In this document: positions 10,601 through 18,216 of the stretch, in pieces | Layout: each line of letters begins with the position of its first letter | Position numbering within the stretch: the stretch's first letter is position 1 | Assembly (NCBI GenBank): GCA_029261875.1 | Contig: JAJDAL010000024.1 | Span: 1 to 64,000, forward strand | Source: Deltaproteobacteria bacterium | GTDB taxonomy: Bacteria > Myxococcota_A > UBA9160 > JAJDAL01 | DNA: 64,000 nucleotides | Direction of reading: 5' to 3' | Position numbers and translations under genes: made by a program | Notes under the pieces: model-generated | The model's input: the letters and a program-made list of their open reading frames with translations, nothing else | Told to the model about the DNA's origin: nothing | Database searches by the model: none

Positions 10601-13600
10601 GGGAGGCAACCCGGGGCAGCGGGCGCTCCACCTCGACCATCACGAGGATGCCGTTCGAAGCCAACAAACGGGCCACATGCTGCATGTTCTGACGGATGTC
10701 GTCGGTGGCGTGGACGCATTGGTAGATGATCACGATGTCGTAACCGTGTTCATCGAAACCCTGGCCGATCGGATCTTGTTCCAGGTCCAGGGTTTCGTAG
10801 CGAATGAACGGATAGTCGGCGAAACGCCTTCGCGCATCTTGGAAGAAGTGCGAGGAGAGGTCGGTATAGGTGTATTGGGTCAGCTCGGGTGGCAACCCGG
10901 GAAGAATTTTGGCGGTCGCGGCGCCCGTACCGGCCCCGATCTCCAACACCCGCAGCCGATGCCCGGCGGGAAAGTTCCGAACCAGCGCTTCGGAGACGTG
11001 TTCCAATTGACGATTGATGGTCGAGAACACAGGGGAGTGGGTGTAGAAGTTCGACACCTGGTCCACGGACCCTTCCGGAAACAGCACATCGGTGGCTTTG
11101 AGTTGATCCGAAAGCACTTCGGGTAGGTGCGGGACACAGCGCGCCAGAACCTCGATCCACGGTTCGTGAACCGGCATGGAACGCGTCATTGCGGCGATCA
11201 GTTCCTCTCCGTCCTGTGTTGGCGGCGCGCACAACACCGACCAACCGTCGGCATCACCCGCGAGATATCCATCTTCCTGAAACATCCTCAGGTAGTTCTC
11301 GAAGAGGCGCTCGTGGGCGGGCGCGACCCCCAGCTGACTGCGGAGTTCCTGTGTGGTGAAGCGGTCGCCGGGTTGCGGGTTCCAACCCATCTTTCCCAAC
11401 GCATCGGCGACGATCTCGGCGGCCATGCGCTGGGACTCTTCCATGTATCGATCGTAGAGTTCGAGCGCAACGGGCGATTCGACGGGATCACTCGCCACCG
11501 CCGCCTCGATTCGGGAAACGACTTCTTTGGGATCCGGAAGCGCGGATTGATTGCAGCGCTCGCGCTGGCGGGTGGGGTGGTGTTCCAGGCGCCAATGGCT
11601 CTCGTAGAGAATTCCACTTCGCGTCGCCCCAGCCGTCGATTCCACGGCAGCCAAACGCAGGCCCCCGAGAGAAACGAGCACCACTCCGTCGGCGTCGAAG
11701 ACGTTGATGTCACAGTCGGCGCCGGTTTCCGAAACCCGAGTCAGCTCGATGTGTGCAAACACCGAACCTTCGCGCGCTTCGTCGAAGACGCAGAATCGCT
11801 CGAGCCCCACGGGCAAGAGCAACTGGCGGCCTGCGGGGAGCGCGAGAAACGCCGCGTGTAGGCAGGCATCCAGATGCGCGGGATGCCAGCGATACCCCTC
11901 CTCTACGTCGGGCAGGCTCAACTCGGCCAGGGCTTCGCCTTCGCGCCGCCAGATCCACTGCACCGAGCGGAAGGATTCCGAGTAGTCGAGGCCTCGACGG
12001 GACAGGTTCTGGTACACCTGATCGGCCGACAATACCTCGGGGAGCCGCTCTTGAATCGCGATTCGCTCCACACGCGGCGCCTCCAGCTGAAGCCCCGTGC
12101 GCACACGACCCTGGGCGTGAAGGAGGAACCGAAAGTCGTTGTCGTGGCTGTGGATCCGAAGTGTGCCGTCATCGGGAGAGACGGTGGTCTGAATCGGAAC
12201 GAACCCCTCTTCGGGCAAGGTACACGGGGCGACGAACTGCATGTCCTCTACCAGGGTGTGGCCCGGTGCCATGGCATCGCCCGCTGCGAGGGCGATTTCG
12301 AGATACGCGGTCGCGGGCAGCAGCGCGCGTCCGTCTACGCAGTGGTGCCGCACGAACGCGTGGCGCGCCAAATCCAAACGACTCGTCCATGTGGGCAACG
12401 CCATGGGCAACGGTCTTCCCAATAGCGGGTTCACCAGATCCGTTGTTCGGTCCCAATGTCGGATCGGCGCTTCGTGCCAATAGCGCTCGTGTTGCCACGG
12501 GTAGCGGGGCAACGGAACGACTCGACCGCGCGTGGCGTAGAGCCATTCCCAATCGATATCGCGGCCCTGGCGGAACAGGGCCGCGATCCCTTCGAGCATG
12601 GTTTCGGATTCGTCGCCGCCGCGCACGAGGGACGCCAGACTCACACCCCGTGCGTCGTTGTGACGCAAACACTCGTTGATCGAACCGGAGAGCGCGGGGT
12701 GTGGCCCGGCTTGCAGGAAGATCCGATGCTCGCTGTCGATCATGCGCTCGATGGCGGGACCGAAGCGCACGGTCTCGCGCACGTTGCGCCACCAATAGTC
12801 GGCGTCCCAATCGCTCCCCGTGGTCTCTTCGCCGCTTACGGTGGAATACAACGGGATTTTCGCCGGGACGGGTTCGAGATCCGCCAACGCGGCCTTGAGC
12901 TGCGGTTCGACCGGATCCATCTGTGCGCTGTGGAACGCATAGTTGACGCGCAAGAACTTGCAGAAGACGTCCTGCTTCTTGAGATCGTTCGCCAGTGACT
13001 CCAGCGCTTCCGGTTGTCCCGACAGCGTGACGGAGCCGGGACTGTTGATGGCGGCCAGGGAGATGGACGCGTCGAAGGGTTCGATGTAGGACTCCACCGC
13101 TTCGGCCGAAAGGCCCACCGCAAGCATTCGGCCGAACGGCGAGGCCAGTTCCATGCAGCGACCACGCTGGAAGATGACCCGACAGGCGTCTTCGAGGCTC
13201 AATACCCCGGCCGCATAGGCGGCCGCGACTTCGCCCACACTGTGACCCACCACCGCGTCGGGCTCGACACCGCGGGAGCGCCACAAGTCCGTGAGTCCCG
13301 CTTGCAGGGCAAAGATGGCGGGCTGCGCGACGGCGGTGACCTCCATCTGAGAGGCCTCCTCGCCCACCTGGAATTGCTCGAGCAAAGACCAATCGCCCAA
13401 CGCGCGCACGACGGCGTCGCACCTTTCGATCACCGCGCGGAAGACCGGCTCGCTCGCGAGTAGCTGGCGTCCCATGCCCCACCACTGGGGCCCTTGTCCC
13501 GTGTAGACGAACGCGAGCCTGCGCTCGTCTCCGCGAATCGCTGCCAGCGTCGGGTTCTCGATCTGGGCTTCGAGGGCTTGAACCAGTTCCTCGGCCGTTC

Positions 13601-15092
13601 GTCCGCTGACGGTCGCTCGGTGGCGATGATGGGTTCGCCGCAGAGCGGCGGTATAACAGACATCGTAGAGCGAGGAATCCGTGGACCCCAAGTAGTCGCG
13701 ATAGGACTCGAGGGTGGCCTCGAGTGACCAGGGCGACCGAGCCGACATCGGCAAAAGAAAGCGCTCGGGCATCTCCGGAGCGGGTACCGCCTCCTCGACC
13801 GGGGGCTCCGTCAAGACGACATGGGCGTTGGTGCCACCGTAACCGAAGGAATTAACCCCGGCGATCCAGGGTTCCGTCGATTCGGGGAATGGAACGTTCT
13901 CGGTCGGTACGCGCAAGCCGAGTTCGTCGAAGGGAATGTCGGGATTCGGTATTTCGAAGTTCAGGTTGGCGGGAACGACTCGGTGCTTGAGGGATAGGGC
14001 CGCTTTGATCAGACCCGCCACGCCCGAGCCGCATTCGAGATGCCCGAGATTCGTCTTGACCGAACACAAGAGGAGATCATCTTCTCCTTCGCGTACCAAC
14101 GCCCGCCCGATCCCGTTCGCCTCCGCGGGGTCGCCGACGCGGGTTCCCGTGCCGTGGGCTTCGATGAAGAGCACGCGCTCGGGAGGAATCCCCGCCTCCC
14201 CATACACATCCCGCAACAACTGCTCCTGCGCATGGGCGTTGGGTATCGTCAGGGTTTGACTTCGGCCGTCTTGGTTGATGCCCGAGTTCACGATCACCGC
14301 GTGAACCGGATCGCCGTCGCGCAGGGCGTCATCCAGCCGTTTGATCACCACCACACCCACGCCTTCGCTGCGAACGAATCCCTGGGCGCGTGCATCGAAG
14401 GCATAGCAACGACCATCGGGGTTGATCATGGAGACGTTGGAGAACGCGACGAACCCACTCGGGTCGAGCAACACACTGGCACCGGCCGCCAATACCATGT
14501 CCGACTCGCGATTCCAGAGGCTCCGGCACGCGGTGTGGACGGCGACCAGCGAAGAGGAACAAGCCGTGTCGATCGACATGCTCGGTCCCTTGAGGTCCAG
14601 GAAGTAGGAGATGCGATTCGAGATCACCGACGGCGCAACACCCGCGGTGCTGTGACAGTCGAAGTACTCGGGCGATTGGAACGAACCGTAGTCGGAGAAC
14701 GAAACGCCCGCGAAAACTCCGGTTCGAGAACCTGCCAAAGCATCGATCTTCTGGCCCGCGTCTTCGAGGGCTTCCACCGCCGTCTCCAACAGCAAGCGCT
14801 GCTGAGGATCCATCACGGCGGCCTCACGCGGCGAGATGCCGAAGAAGTACGGGTCGAACTGGTCGACCCCCTTGATCGCACCCATTCGCTTGATCTGCGT
14901 CGTGCCCGGACAAGGCTCCGGAAAGTAGAAAGCGCTCTGGGACCAGCGCTCGGAAGTGATTTCACTGGTCGCGTCTCTGCCTTCGCGCAACAGTTCCCAC
15001 ATGTCGTCGGCGTCATTGACGTCACCCGGGAAGCGGCACCCGACGCCGATGATTGCAAGGGACCCACCTCTCGTGTCGAAACCATGGCTCAT
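7602..15092 (-). CDS. Type I highly reducing polyketide synthase (KS-AT-DH-MT-ER-KR-ACP)
   Basis: A 2496-aa multidomain synthase that should build a fully or variably reduced, C-methylated polyketide chain. Domains in order: KS about 11-430 (Cys178 in DTACSSS, His313 in EAHGTGT, His351 in NLGHLE); AT about 525-830 (Ser618 in GHSVGE, YAFHS at 718-722); DH about 885-1150 (His917 in HCVDGRALLP, Asp1075 in HPAHLDAC); C-methyltransferase about 1340-1550 (LEIGAGTGAAT); ER about 1790-2105 (HSASGGVGLAAIQ); KR about 2125-2300 (GGLGGFS, Tyr2272 in QVNYAAG); ACP with Ser2430 in LGLDSL. All catalytic residues seem present. There is no thioesterase, so release is by hydrolysis, transfer or a distant enzyme. 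The start has a GAGGAG box 8 bases upstream. No phosphopantetheinyl transferase or tailoring gene adjoins it. Order and single-module form resemble fungal HR-PKSs. Confidence 0.95.
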   Translation of the reverse strand: MSHGFDTRGGSLAIIGVGCRFPGDVNDADDMWELLREGRDATSEITSERWSQSAFYFPEPCPGTTQIKRMGAIKGVDQFDPYFFGISPREAAVMDPQQRLLLETAVEALEDAGQKIDALAGSRTGVFAGVSFSDYGSFQSPEYFDCHSTAGVAPSVISNRISYFLDLKGPSMSIDTACSSSLVAVHTACRSLWNRESDMVLAAGASVLLDPSGFVAFSNVSMINPDGRCYAFDARAQGFVRSEGVGVVVIKRLDDALRDGDPVHAVIVNSGINQDGRSQTLTIPNAHAQEQLLRDVYGEAGIPPERVLFIEAHGTGTRVGDPAEANGIGRALVREGEDDLLLCSVKTNLGHLECGSGVAGLIKAALSLKHRVVPANLNFEIPNPDIPFDELGLRVPTENVPFPESTEPWIAGVNSFGYGGTNAHVVLTEPPVEEAVPAPEMPERFLLPMSARSPWSLEATLESYRDYLGSTDSSLYDVCYTAALRRTHHRHRATVSGRTAEELVQALEAQIENPTLAAIRGDERRLAFVYTGQGPQWWGMGRQLLASEPVFRAVIERCDAVVRALGDWSLLEQFQVGEEASQMEVTAVAQPAIFALQAGLTDLWRSRGVEPDAVVGHSVGEVAAAYAAGVLSLEDACRVIFQRGRCMELASPFGRMLAVGLSAEAVESYIEPFDASISLAAINSPGSVTLSGQPEALESLANDLKKQDVFCKFLRVNYAFHSAQMDPVEPQLKAALADLEPVPAKIPLYSTVSGEETTGSDWDADYWWRNVRETVRFGPAIERMIDSEHRIFLQAGPHPALSGSINECLRHNDARGVSLASLVRGGDESETMLEGIAALFRQGRDIDWEWLYATRGRVVPLPRYPWQHERYWHEAPIRHWDRTTDLVNPLLGRPLPMALPTWTSRLDLARHAFVRHHCVDGRALLPATAYLEIALAAGDAMAPGHTLVEDMQFVAPCTLPEEGFVPIQTTVSPDDGTLRIHSHDNDFRFLLHAQGRVRTGLQLEAPRVERIAIQERLPEVLSADQVYQNLSRRGLDYSESFRSVQWIWRREGEALAELSLPDVEEGYRWHPAHLDACLHAAFLALPAGRQLLLPVGLERFCVFDEAREGSVFAHIELTRVSETGADCDINVFDADGVVLVSLGGLRLAAVESTAGATRSGILYESHWRLEHHPTRQRERCNQSALPDPKEVVSRIEAAVASDPVESPVALELYDRYMEESQRMAAEIVADALGKMGWNPQPGDRFTTQELRSQLGVAPAHERLFENYLRMFQEDGYLAGDADGWSVLCAPPTQDGEELIAAMTRSMPVHEPWIEVLARCVPHLPEVLSDQLKATDVLFPEGSVDQVSNFYTHSPVFSTINRQLEHVSEALVRNFPAGHRLRVLEIGAGTGAATAKILPGLPPELTQYTYTDLSSHFFQDARRRFADYPFIRYETLDLEQDPIGQGFDEHGYDIVIIYQCVHATDDIRQNMQHVARLLASNGILVMVEVERPLPRVASLTFGLTWGWWRFTDHDLRKTSPLLTEPEWLQVFGETGLVDTAVLKSRMATAGNLLLVARAPAVETRSEVVCEAADGVFLVLSDRGGVGERLATQIEEQGRECVLVYSGEDYVRESDTRFEVRADRLEDLWAVVEGVGELAGVVHLWNLDVAAEPGNLDQLTGEVEMGSYSLVRLAQALEHSGRSPRLWVGTRGAWSVSDEQTVSPAGAPAWGVVRVIGSEHPTLHPTAIDLDPAGVDQDEALFNEIWNGPAGEEVALRGSSRFLRRIRRLPRRALSAADLKGKPQDVSYRLETRAPGDLDQLALVSATAPAPGPGEVTVAVSASGLNFADVLKAMNLYPKADDVDVLGLELAGSVVQVGAGVDRFAVGDRVMGLGRHGFASQVTTHCDLLVAIPDAMRFQEAATIPVAFLTAQYALVDKARLLADESVLIHSASGGVGLAAIQIARRIGSSIYATAGNPEKRKFLNSLGVSKVMDSRSLDFAKEIADETGDRGVDVVLNSLAAEGADAGLSILAPYGRFVEIGKRDLYANRRIGLRPLVDNRSLVTVDLYHALLNRTGLIRTLFEQVMDGFREGVYTPLPHRVFPITEASETFRLMSRTRHTGKLVFDHDLDEVVVRAPFEQRLAPEATYLISGGLGGFSLAAAQWMVEQGARHLVLMSRSDPGPEAALAIERLRERGAHVKVAAADVTDAEQVKDVLEQVDRTLPPLRGVVHAAMSLSDRALAQMDPESWETALHPKLKGAWVLHEQTRDRSLDVFLMFSSAMGLAGNPGQVNYAAGCAFLESLAEHRRGLGLPGQTVAWGVIDQVGYVARHEAFESLMRRGLLPLDPEDALEPLSEFLCSPLANLTVGRFDWGLFRDGWTPRETLPGRFQWLAAEHAEARQEVPILQLLQTSSDPHGLVVGSLAVRTAKVLGCEVERLELSVPIKELGLDSLTSFELRNWMHESFGVMLSPVDLHGPSVEDLADRVLELLEAETPACAAGEPVEQTSIAPAEAPPAA

Positions 15093-15099
15093 GAAAGAG

Positions 15100-15106
15100 G
15101 CTCCTC
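15100..15106 (-). promoter_or_regulatory. Strong ribosome binding site of the PKS gene
   Basis: On the minus strand GGTGAGGAG sits 8 bases before the ATG at 15092, which fixes the PKS start. Confidence 0.7.
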
Positions 15107-15107
15107 A

Positions 15108-15124
15108 CCGGAAAAACGTTCCGG
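15108..15124 (-). repeat. Short inverted repeat in the PKS leader
   Basis: CCGGAA-(5 nt)-TTCCGG, a perfect 6-bp stem directly upstream of the PKS ribosome binding site. It could fold in the mRNA leader or be a DNA-binding site. The rest of 15125-15329 holds a TTGACA-like hexamer on the minus strand (near 15225) without a good -10, and nothing else I can name. Confidence 0.35.
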
Positions 15125-15329
15125 TCGTTGAAAACGAATTCTCAATTTCATGAAACCGCACGCCGGGTGAACGACGGTCATCTGTAAGAATCAGTTGGCC
15201 TGCGAAAACAGACGGAGTCAAGCCTGTCAATGGGCAGACGCGACGCGATTGCGATGAAATTGGCTTCGATGGCACGCCTTGGAACGAATTCTGACGGATC
15301 GTGTCAGATCTTGTCCGGTCGGGAAGAGA

Positions 15330-16082
15330 TCAGGATTCGAAGATGCACTGAAGCGTTTTCTGAGTCACTTCCCTCGGATACCCCAAGGCGTTGTTGATGT
15401 AGGCAATTCCGTCGATCTCGACGTGCCGATTGAAGTGACTGTGACCGTACACGTGAATTCGCGGCATTAGCCGCCTTACTTGCTCTTCGATCAACGCACT
15501 TCCCAGCACCGGGTAGAGGATTCGGTGCACCGGCGGGATGAAGTCGGGCATCAAGTCGATCCGAGGCAGGAAATGAGAGAAGGAAATGGTGGTTTCGTGT
15601 CGGTCATTCAAGACTGCGGCGTTCATGTCGAGGAAATGTTGGGTGACCTCCGACACCCCGAAACCGGCGGGCCAGCGACAGGCGTGGTAGTCCATCCATC
15701 GGTCGAACAAATCCGGGCTCGGCGGACCGAAAGAGTAGTCGTACCAGCCGAGTAGCGGAACGATCGCGAGCGAGTCGACTCGATAGGGTTGCATCGACAC
15801 GCCCGCATCCTCTGCCAGGCGACAGACGACCTCAAATTTATCGAACGACGTCACCGTTTCCCGATCCAACACCCAGAGGTCGTGGTTCCCCGGGACGAAC
15901 AGAACCTTCCGGAAGCGAGCCGCCAACTCGCGAAAGCAGCGTTCGAGTAGCGCGGGACCGTCGGCCACGTCGCCAGCCAGGATCAGTACGTCGTCCTGGT
16001 AGTCATCGCGCGAGAGGCCCGAAATCCAGCTCGCATTCGCTTCGAAGTCGATGTGAATGTCCGAAACCGCGAAGACCCGCAT
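15330..16082 (-). CDS. Calcineurin-like metallophosphoesterase
   Basis: 250-aa cytosolic two-metal phosphoesterase. Metal-binding motifs are in the family order: Asp8-x-His10 (SDIH), GDVADG with Asp38, GNHDLW with Asn66-His67, and the C-terminal GHSH type motif (HVYGHSHFNRH). Length is normal for the family, which includes phosphodiesterases and phosphatases. The substrate cannot be told. The ATG at 16082 begins directly with the first metal motif, so no sequence is missing. It is downstream of the Uup gene on the same strand, about 100 bases away, and may be cotranscribed with it. Confidence 0.9.
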   Translation of the reverse strand: MRVFAVSDIHIDFEANASWISGLSRDDYQDDVLILAGDVADGPALLERCFRELAARFRKVLFVPGNHDLWVLDRETVTSFDKFEVVCRLAEDAGVSMQPYRVDSLAIVPLLGWYDYSFGPPSPDLFDRWMDYHACRWPAGFGVSEVTQHFLDMNAAVLNDRHETTISFSHFLPRIDLMPDFIPPVHRILYPVLGSALIEEQVRRLMPRIHVYGHSHFNRHVEIDGIAYINNALGYPREVTQKTLQCIFES

Positions 16083-16183
16083 GGGGGAACCTTAACAGCA
16101 ATCCACTCGGAGAAGCTCGAGTTGAATCGGAATGGACGCGCTTCGCGCAGAGCGCGCGAGGCCTGCAACAGGTCAATCCCCTA

Positions 16184-18073
16184 CTAGGAGTCGCGCAGGG
16201 CTTCGAGCTCGTACCAGCGCGCGTAGGCGGCTTCGAGTTCCGTTTCGAGCGCCGTGAGTCGGCGGTAGACGCGCGCCTGCGCATCGGCATCGCCCTTGTG
16301 GAAATCCGGCTCGCCGATGCGCTTGGTCAGCTCGGCCTGCTCGGCTTCGAGCGCTTCGAGCTTGGCCGGCGCCTGTTCGAGCTCTCTGGTTTCGTTGAAC
16401 CCCAGCTTGGCGCTTCTCTTTTTCGCAGATCTTTCGACTTTTCGCTCCGCGGCGGGCTTGTCGGAAGCCGCCGCCCGCTTTGCACTCTGGCGCTGCCAGT
16501 CCGAATAGCCGCCCACGTATTCCTGAACCCGCCCCTCGCCCTCGAACACGAGCGTCGACGTCACCACGTTGTCGAGGAACGCGCGGTCATGGGAGACCAA
16601 CAAGAGAGTTCCCGTGTAGTCCATCAGAACCTCCTCGAGCAGTTCGAGGGTCTCGATATCCAGGTCGTTGGTCGGTTCATCGAGCAAAAGCAGGTTTGCG
16701 GGTTGCACGAACAGGCGAGCGAGCAACAGGCGGTTGCGCTCGCCCCCCGACAACGCCTTCACGGGCGTCCGCGTGCGGTCCGGCGTAAAGAGAAAATCTT
16801 TGAGGTATCCGATCACGTGAAGGCGTCGGCCGCGCACGTCCACGAAATCGCTGTCCCCTGCGACATTCTCGATCACGGTCTTTTCCGGATCCAGCGCGTC
16901 GCGCAGCTGGTCGTAGTAGGCGACTTCGAGCTTCGTACCCAACCGCACGCTGCCCGCAGTCGGAGCGAGTTGGCCGAGTAGGATGCGGAGCAAGGTCGTC
17001 TTTCCGATGCCGTTCGGGCCCACGAGCCCGATGCGATCTCCGCGCATGATGCGCAAGGACAAGTCGGCGACGAGCGGCGATGTATCCCCGCTAAAGCCGT
17101 AGGAGATGTTCTCTGCGTCGACTACGAGCTTTCCCGACCGCCCGCCTTCGTCGATCGCCATGCGGGCCGAGCCCTCGAGCTCACGCCGTTGCGAGCGTTC
17201 GACGCGCATGGCCTCGAGCGCACGCACTCGGCCTTCGTTGCGGGTGCGCCGCGCTTTGATGCCTTGGCGAATCCACGCTTCTTCCTGTGCGAGGTTCTTG
17301 TCGAACAGCGCGGCGTGGCGCGCCTCTTCTTCGAGGGCCGCGGCTTTCTTCGCCAAGAACGTCGGGTAGTCCCCCGCCCAGGACGTGAGCGCACCGCGAT
17401 CGAGCTCGACGATACGCGTTGCCAGGCGGGTCAGCAGCGCTCGATCGTGGGTGACGAAGAGCACACCGCCCCGAAATTCGAGCAGTTGCTCTTCCAACCA
17501 TTGGATCACCTCGATATCGAGGTGATTCGTGGGTTCGTCGAGCAGCAACAGGTCGGGATCGGATACCAGGGCCTGGGCCAGCGCAACGCGGCGCCGCCAC
17601 CCTCCAGACAGCTCGCCAACGCTTGCGTCGGCGGACAACTCGAGGCGCGCCAGGATCTGGTCCACGCGCTGATTCAGGCTCCAACCGTTGCAGACATCGA
17701 TCTCGTGCTGGAGCGTTTCCATTCGCGTCAGTTGCGAGGGGTCTTCCGCGATGGCATGAGAGACGTGATGAAATTCTGCGAGCAGTCGCCCCACATCGGC
17801 CAACCCCGCGGCGACGACCTCGAAGACGGTCGTGTCGTCGCGGAACGGCAATTCCTGAGAGAGCCGCGCGATGTTGAGTCCGGGTTGGCGCCACACGGTG
17901 CCCGAATCCGGATCCACTTCGCCATCTACGATTTTCAGCAGCGTCGATTTTCCCGCGCCGTTTCGCCCAATCAGACAGACGCGTTCTCCCGCATCCACCT
18001 GCAGGTTCGCCCCGCTGAGCAGGGAATCCCGGCCGAAGGAAATCGATATGCGATCGAGACTGAAGAGCGGCAT
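16184..18073 (-). CDS. uup: ABC-F family ATPase, Uup type
   Basis: 629-aa soluble protein with two ABC ATPase domains and no membrane segment, as in ABC-F translation or ribosome-associated factors. First domain: Walker A GRNGAGKST (36-44), signature LSGGWRRR, Walker B LLLLDEPTNH. Second: GPNGIGKTT, LSGGERNRLLL, LLLLDEPTND. A charged linker and a C-terminal coiled coil (about 540-629, rich in Glu, Lys and Ala) favour Uup over EttA. I take the ATG at 18073 because MPLFSLDRISISFG is the normal N-terminus; the upstream extension to 18337 reads as non-protein and crosses a hairpin and the end of the neighbour gene. No clear Shine-Dalgarno precedes it. Confidence 0.9.
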   Translation of the reverse strand: MPLFSLDRISISFGRDSLLSGANLQVDAGERVCLIGRNGAGKSTLLKIVDGEVDPDSGTVWRQPGLNIARLSQELPFRDDTTVFEVVAAGLADVGRLLAEFHHVSHAIAEDPSQLTRMETLQHEIDVCNGWSLNQRVDQILARLELSADASVGELSGGWRRRVALAQALVSDPDLLLLDEPTNHLDIEVIQWLEEQLLEFRGGVLFVTHDRALLTRLATRIVELDRGALTSWAGDYPTFLAKKAAALEEEARHAALFDKNLAQEEAWIRQGIKARRTRNEGRVRALEAMRVERSQRRELEGSARMAIDEGGRSGKLVVDAENISYGFSGDTSPLVADLSLRIMRGDRIGLVGPNGIGKTTLLRILLGQLAPTAGSVRLGTKLEVAYYDQLRDALDPEKTVIENVAGDSDFVDVRGRRLHVIGYLKDFLFTPDRTRTPVKALSGGERNRLLLARLFVQPANLLLLDEPTNDLDIETLELLEEVLMDYTGTLLLVSHDRAFLDNVVTSTLVFEGEGRVQEYVGGYSDWQRQSAKRAAASDKPAAERKVERSAKKRSAKLGFNETRELEQAPAKLEALEAEQAELTKRIGEPDFHKGDADAQARVYRRLTALETELEAAYARWYELEALRDS

Positions 18074-18142
18074 GGGCGCACAGCATAGGGCCCCGACGCG
18101 GAATCCGAACCGGGGTCTTCGAGGGGCTCGCAACAGAACACG

Positions 18143-18183
18143 ACACTTGTACGGGGATTCGAATCCGTACGGCGATGAAGTGT
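18143..18183 (-). terminator. Nested inverted repeat after the Cys-rich secreted protein gene
   Basis: ACACTT...AAGTGT encloses GTACGG...CCGTAC around a GGATTCGAATCC palindrome. It lies 34 bases after the stop of the minus-strand gene at 18217 and before uup. It has no strict T-run, so terminator function is inferred. It looks superficially like a tRNA T-arm but does not fold as one. Confidence 0.4.
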
Positions 18184-18216
18184 CCACGGATCCCCGGCCC
18201 CTCTCATGCGGCGGAT

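Noticed and set aside
14040-15131. 363-aa plus-strand ORF inside the PKS
   Set aside because: Antisense to the KS domain, whose active sites are intact.
18143-18183. tRNA-like T-arm with GATTCGAATC
   Set aside because: Mismatch at key T-stem pairs, no acceptor stem or anticodon arm; treated as an inverted repeat.
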